40,254 bases of DNA from Peptococcaceae bacterium BICA1-8. Lineage in GTDB: Bacteria > Bacillota > Peptococcia > Peptococcales > BICA1-8. Of this stretch, positions 37,962 through 40,254 are shown piece by piece. Within the stretch, counting starts at the first letter, position 1. Every line of letters begins with the position of its first letter. The notes beneath the pieces were generated by a model. The model did no database searches. It was not told where the DNA came from and saw only the letters and a list, made by a program, of their open reading frames with translations. Where the stretch lies: contig JUEF01000029.1 in assembly GCA_000802045.1 (NCBI GenBank), positions 1-40,254 of the forward strand, given 5' to 3'. A program made the position numbers and the translations under genes.

Positions 37962-38487
37962 TATTCAAAAGGGTCATCAAATAACATTAGCTTTTCAATA
38001 TATTCAGCAAGTATGTAAAGAATGTCAGTGTTTAATATTTAAGATTGACAACCTGTTGGCTCCTGAATGGGGGAACTTATATGGCAATAGAATAACAAAG
38101 GATGTAAGCGCAAGCTTGCAGGAGGCTGACAGATGGATTGTTGAAGCAATTTTCCGTGTTTATCAAAACAATAAAGATAAACTGGTTAATAAATGCATTA
38201 CAATCACTTTTTGGGGAGATGATGTGGAACAACCAATTATTACTGCCGGAAAAATTGTATACTCCGATATAGAAAAAAGAGATTATTGGGATTTATGGAA
38301 TATCTGGTTTTCTTGGACTGATGCAAATGAAGACAATAATTATGAATTGGATAGAAAAGTTAATCATTTCCAATCCGAGGAATGCAAATATATTGATGAA
38401 GCGTATGTTTTCAGTTTGCCACTTATTAGTATTACAGACGATGAAGCATTAATTGAAAAGATCATTAAACCGTTAAAAGAGCTTTAA
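37954..38487 (+). CDS. unknown protein coupled to the nuclease-like gene
   Basis: 177 residues, MSDIQKGHQITLAFQYIQQV at the start, mixed alpha/beta, with repeated tryptophans in YWDLWNIWFSWTDANEDNN. No motif I recognise. Its ATG lies within the last codons of the nuclease-like gene (8-base overlap, ATGAGTGA), so it is translationally coupled and is probably a partner or inhibitor. The ribosome binding site GGGGGAAT is inside the upstream gene. The next gene starts 7 bases later. Confidence 0.75.
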   Translation: MSDIQKGHQITLAFQYIQQVCKECQCLIFKIDNLLAPEWGNLYGNRITKDVSASLQEADRWIVEAIFRVYQNNKDKLVNKCITITFWGDDVEQPIITAGKIVYSDIEKRDYWDLWNIWFSWTDANEDNNYELDRKVNHFQSEECKYIDEAYVFSLPLISITDDEALIEKIIKPLKEL

Positions 38488-38494
38488 AATTGTT

Positions 38495-38907
38495 ATGGGA
38501 GGTGAAATATCAGATGGAATAACAGATACAGATAATATACGGGGTGTTCTTGAATTCTATTCTTCTCTCGGTAAGCAACAAGCCTTCTGTGAATTAAAAC
38601 ATTATAATGGTAATACTGAGGAATACATTTTTTCCCGGTTGGAGAGAGCAGCCTTTGACCAGCGTGATAGGAACAATGTTGCTACCTTTTCAAGATATAA
38701 GATGATGTAAGGTATCTTATAAAAAGTGCCATAGAGTCGATTGATACTCAGGATAAAGAAAAAGCTGTTGAAGAACTTACACTTGCGTTGAATGCTATGG
38801 GTGCGTTTGTAGATATTCAGAATATGTTTGATGCTCAGCCCGGAAGAATGCAATTTCAAAAACCTGAACAGATTTTAAAGGAGTATATCGAGTTTAAAAA
38901 ATTATAG
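38495..38907 (+). pseudogene. third gene of the nuclease cassette, frameshifted
   Basis: First frame: TDTDNIRGVLEFYSSLGKQQ, ELKHYNGNTEEYIFSRLERA, then a stop at 38710. A one-base shift near 38700 continues DDVRYLIKSAIESIDTQDKE, LALNAMGAFVDIQNMFDAQP to a stop at 38905-38907. The start is also unclear: GGAGGTGA precedes an ATG (38514) whose frame ends after one codon, while the open frame begins at ATG 38495 without a ribosome binding site, suggesting a second small indel. Unknown family. Confidence 0.6.
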
Positions 38908-38981
38908 ATTTAGTTTGCTGTTTATGATAATTACTAACGACTAAATGGAAGATGAATTTCAGAAAAGAGGGGGTTAACAGT

Positions 38982-39374
38982 ATGACGACAAACAAGAGAG
39001 ATAAAGCTTCAGATGTTTTCAACAGCACAAATTATGCATTTTGTAGTAAAGTAAGCTTCTCTGAGGCATTTCCGCAGATTAAAAATATCAGAGTTGAAGT
39101 TGAAGAAGATGGGGAAGGAGTATATGAACTCAGTAAAAAACAGGTTTATTCCAAAGAAAATATGGGTGAATTTATTAATTGCAGTAATTCACGATGCTAT
39201 AATGGCGGTTTTGACATTGGTTCCATTATACGAAATATGGTTGAAAGCAAACGTACTGAATTTGAAACCGATAGAAGGTGCCAAGGTTATGAAGGCTCGC
39301 CAAAAGGAAAGAAAAGGTATGGTCCCTGCTTTAATAGTTTTCACATTAAGGTTCAAATTACTTACAATGAGTAA
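38982..39374 (+). CDS. unknown cysteine-containing protein
   Basis: About 130 residues: MTTNKRDKASDVFNST, FPQIKNIRVEVEEDGEGVYE, then INCSNSRCYNGGFDIGSIIR, RRCQGYEGSPKGKKRYGPCF and a basic end. The cysteines (C-x4-C, C and C) could form a zinc site. A frame open from 38952 starts too early; GAGGGGG (38968-38974) supports ATG 38982. A second frame overlapping at 39094 is a shadow. Part of the same-strand cassette. Confidence 0.7.
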   Translation: MTTNKRDKASDVFNSTNYAFCSKVSFSEAFPQIKNIRVEVEEDGEGVYELSKKQVYSKENMGEFINCSNSRCYNGGFDIGSIIRNMVESKRTEFETDRRCQGYEGSPKGKKRYGPCFNSFHIKVQITYNE

Positions 39375-39422
39375 AAGGAGCCATGGAATTATAACTTATG
39401 GGGAAATGGAGGGCTACTATTA

Positions 39423-39998
39423 ATGAATACAACTACTCCAGTGATAATATCAAAACAAATAAGAGACCTGTGTGAAAAAATTGGCCCTGAGTATAAGCCC
39501 TTTTACATAGAAGTGAAACCGGATAAAAACTCTATACCTCATGAGTGCTTTGAAAATGTGAATTTAAGGGTTCAAAAACAGGGAGGCTCTATTCAACATG
39601 GGTGGGTTATCTGGGAGTGGCCTACGATATATATTGAGGCTGAATTTCATGCAATTTGGGTAAGCCCTTCCGGGGAATTCGTTGATATTACACCGAATGA
39701 CTATGGAGTTAATAAAATATTGTTTTTACCTGATAGAGATAAGACTTTCACTGGCCAAAGAGTTGATAATGTGCGCATATCTCAAAGGAATGATCCGAAT
39801 ATAATTGAATTTCTAAAAACTGCTGAACAAGTATTTTCAGCAGTAGAAAAAAATGATATCAAAGCTTTAAGAACCTTGCTCTCAAGGGAAAAGGAATTGT
39901 TGGGCTATTTAAATGGCCTGAATAGTAAATTTGGACGAAATGACCCCTGCTTTTGCGGAAGTGGATTGAAATATAAAAAATGCTGTGGGGCTTTATGA
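39423..39998 (+). CDS. SEC-C motif protein
   Basis: 191 residues. The last 22 residues hold the SEC-C zinc-binding motif ([19 protein letters not shown]-x-C...C-C), also found at the end of SecA and in many stand-alone proteins of defence and toxin loci. The N-terminal 130 residues ([40 protein letters not shown]) form an unrecognised beta-rich domain. ATG 39423 lies 48 bases after the cysteine protein. Last gene of the cassette; its exact role is unknown. Confidence 0.85.
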   Translation: MNTTTPVIISKQIRDLCEKIGPEYKPFYIEVKPDKNSIPHECFENVNLRVQKQGGSIQHGWVIWEWPTIYIEAEFHAIWVSPSGEFVDITPNDYGVNKILFLPDRDKTFTGQRVDNVRISQRNDPNIIEFLKTAEQVFSAVEKNDIKALRTLLSREKELLGYLNGLNSKFGRNDPCFCGSGLKYKKCCGAL

Positions 39999-40158
39999 TA
40001 TTATTTTCTATTATTAAGATATTCAATGGGTTTTGGGATTTTTACCTATGAACATGAAAAGTGAAAGGAACATTTAGTTGATGATTGAATTAGATCAGGT
40101 TGATACTTGGCCTGTAATGTGGTATCGGAATATTTCCTCTCATGTAAAAAGTGAAAAT

Positions 40159-40254
40159 CTGCCGCTAAAGGGGCAGGTTAAGAATTTAGTATCTGCGGCA
40201 GCCAGGCTGTCATAGTGCCGGTAAGCACCTTAGACCCTATGGCTTTGCGTCCCT
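40159..40254 (-). promoter_or_regulatory. c-di-GMP-I riboswitch, copy 3 (cut by window edge)
   Basis: The minus strand, entering from the right edge, reads AGGGACGCAAAGCC, GGGTCTAAGGTGC and ACAGCCTGGCTGCC: the 3' half of a GEMM-I aptamer that closely resembles copy 1. A hairpin CTGCC (40176-40172) / GGCAG (40163-40159) followed by ATTTTCACTTTTT is its likely terminator. It points left, but no minus-strand gene follows within the window, only DNA antisense to the end of the SEC-C gene. Confidence 0.85.

Noticed and set aside
39094..39423. 109-codon frame overlapping the cysteine protein
   Set aside because: Shadow frame inside the better supported gene 38982-39374, which has a strong ribosome binding site and protein-like sequence.

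Overview
The window runs through a bacterial replication origin and into an accessory region. The gene order rnpA-rpmH // dnaA-dnaN-recF-remB-gyrB-gyrA, the AT-rich genes with strong GGAGG/GGGGG ribosome binding sites, a serine T-box and remnants of spore-germination genes all indicate a low-GC, probably endospore-forming member of the Firmicutes (class Clostridia; a Peptococcaceae/Syntrophomonas-like relative is an inference only).

Region 1 (1-11.5 kb) is the intact chromosomal core: the 5' tip of rnpA, rpmH, a bipartite oriC with DnaA boxes on both sides of dnaA and a DnaA-trio-like stretch just before dnaN, then the replication and gyrase genes, ackA and a PdxT-like protein that has lost its catalytic cysteine. 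Region 2 (11.5-17.9 kb) is a serine module. A T-box leader with its own promoter and terminator precedes a class V aminotransferase, serA and serS. Two tRNA-Ser and two tRNA-Arg genes, tadA (whose substrate tRNA-Arg(ACG) lies just upstream) and a further tRNA-Ser(CGA) follow. Short ACTAGT-rich repeats recur in these intergenic gaps.

Region 3 (17.9-21.2 kb) is the recombination end of a mobile element at tRNA-Ser(CGA): tyrosine integrase, excisionase-like HTH protein, a structured non-coding stretch, a small sigma-70-like factor, and a c-di-GMP-I (GEMM) riboswitch with terminator that reads into a small frameshifted gene. Part of this riboswitch leader is duplicated at 32.6 kb, and a third copy is cut by the right edge of the window.

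Region 4 (21.2-36.6 kb) mixes live and dead genes. The intact ones are several small multi-pass membrane proteins that resemble one another, a ferritin-like protein, XRE regulators, a stand-alone receiver protein and two similar PAS-GGDEF diguanylate cyclases. The cyclases and the riboswitches are the making and sensing sides of c-di-GMP signalling. Around them lie broken genes: ferritin-like genes, PAS/HD-GYP, flavodiiron protein, BlaI-like repressor, GerA germination protein, two IS110-type transposases, an ExeA/TniB-like ATPase, a HEPN-like fragment and a conjugation-gene fragment. Frameshifts are frequent here and I saw none in the core genes, so they probably reflect real decay rather than sequencing error.

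Region 5 (37.1-40.0 kb) is a same-strand cassette: a PD-(D/E)XK nuclease-like gene (frameshifted), a partner overlapping it by 8 bp, a third frameshifted gene, a cysteine-containing small protein and a SEC-C motif protein. I do not recognise this combination. It is the best candidate here for an undescribed, possibly defence-related, system. All database-type identifications were made by eye from protein motifs.
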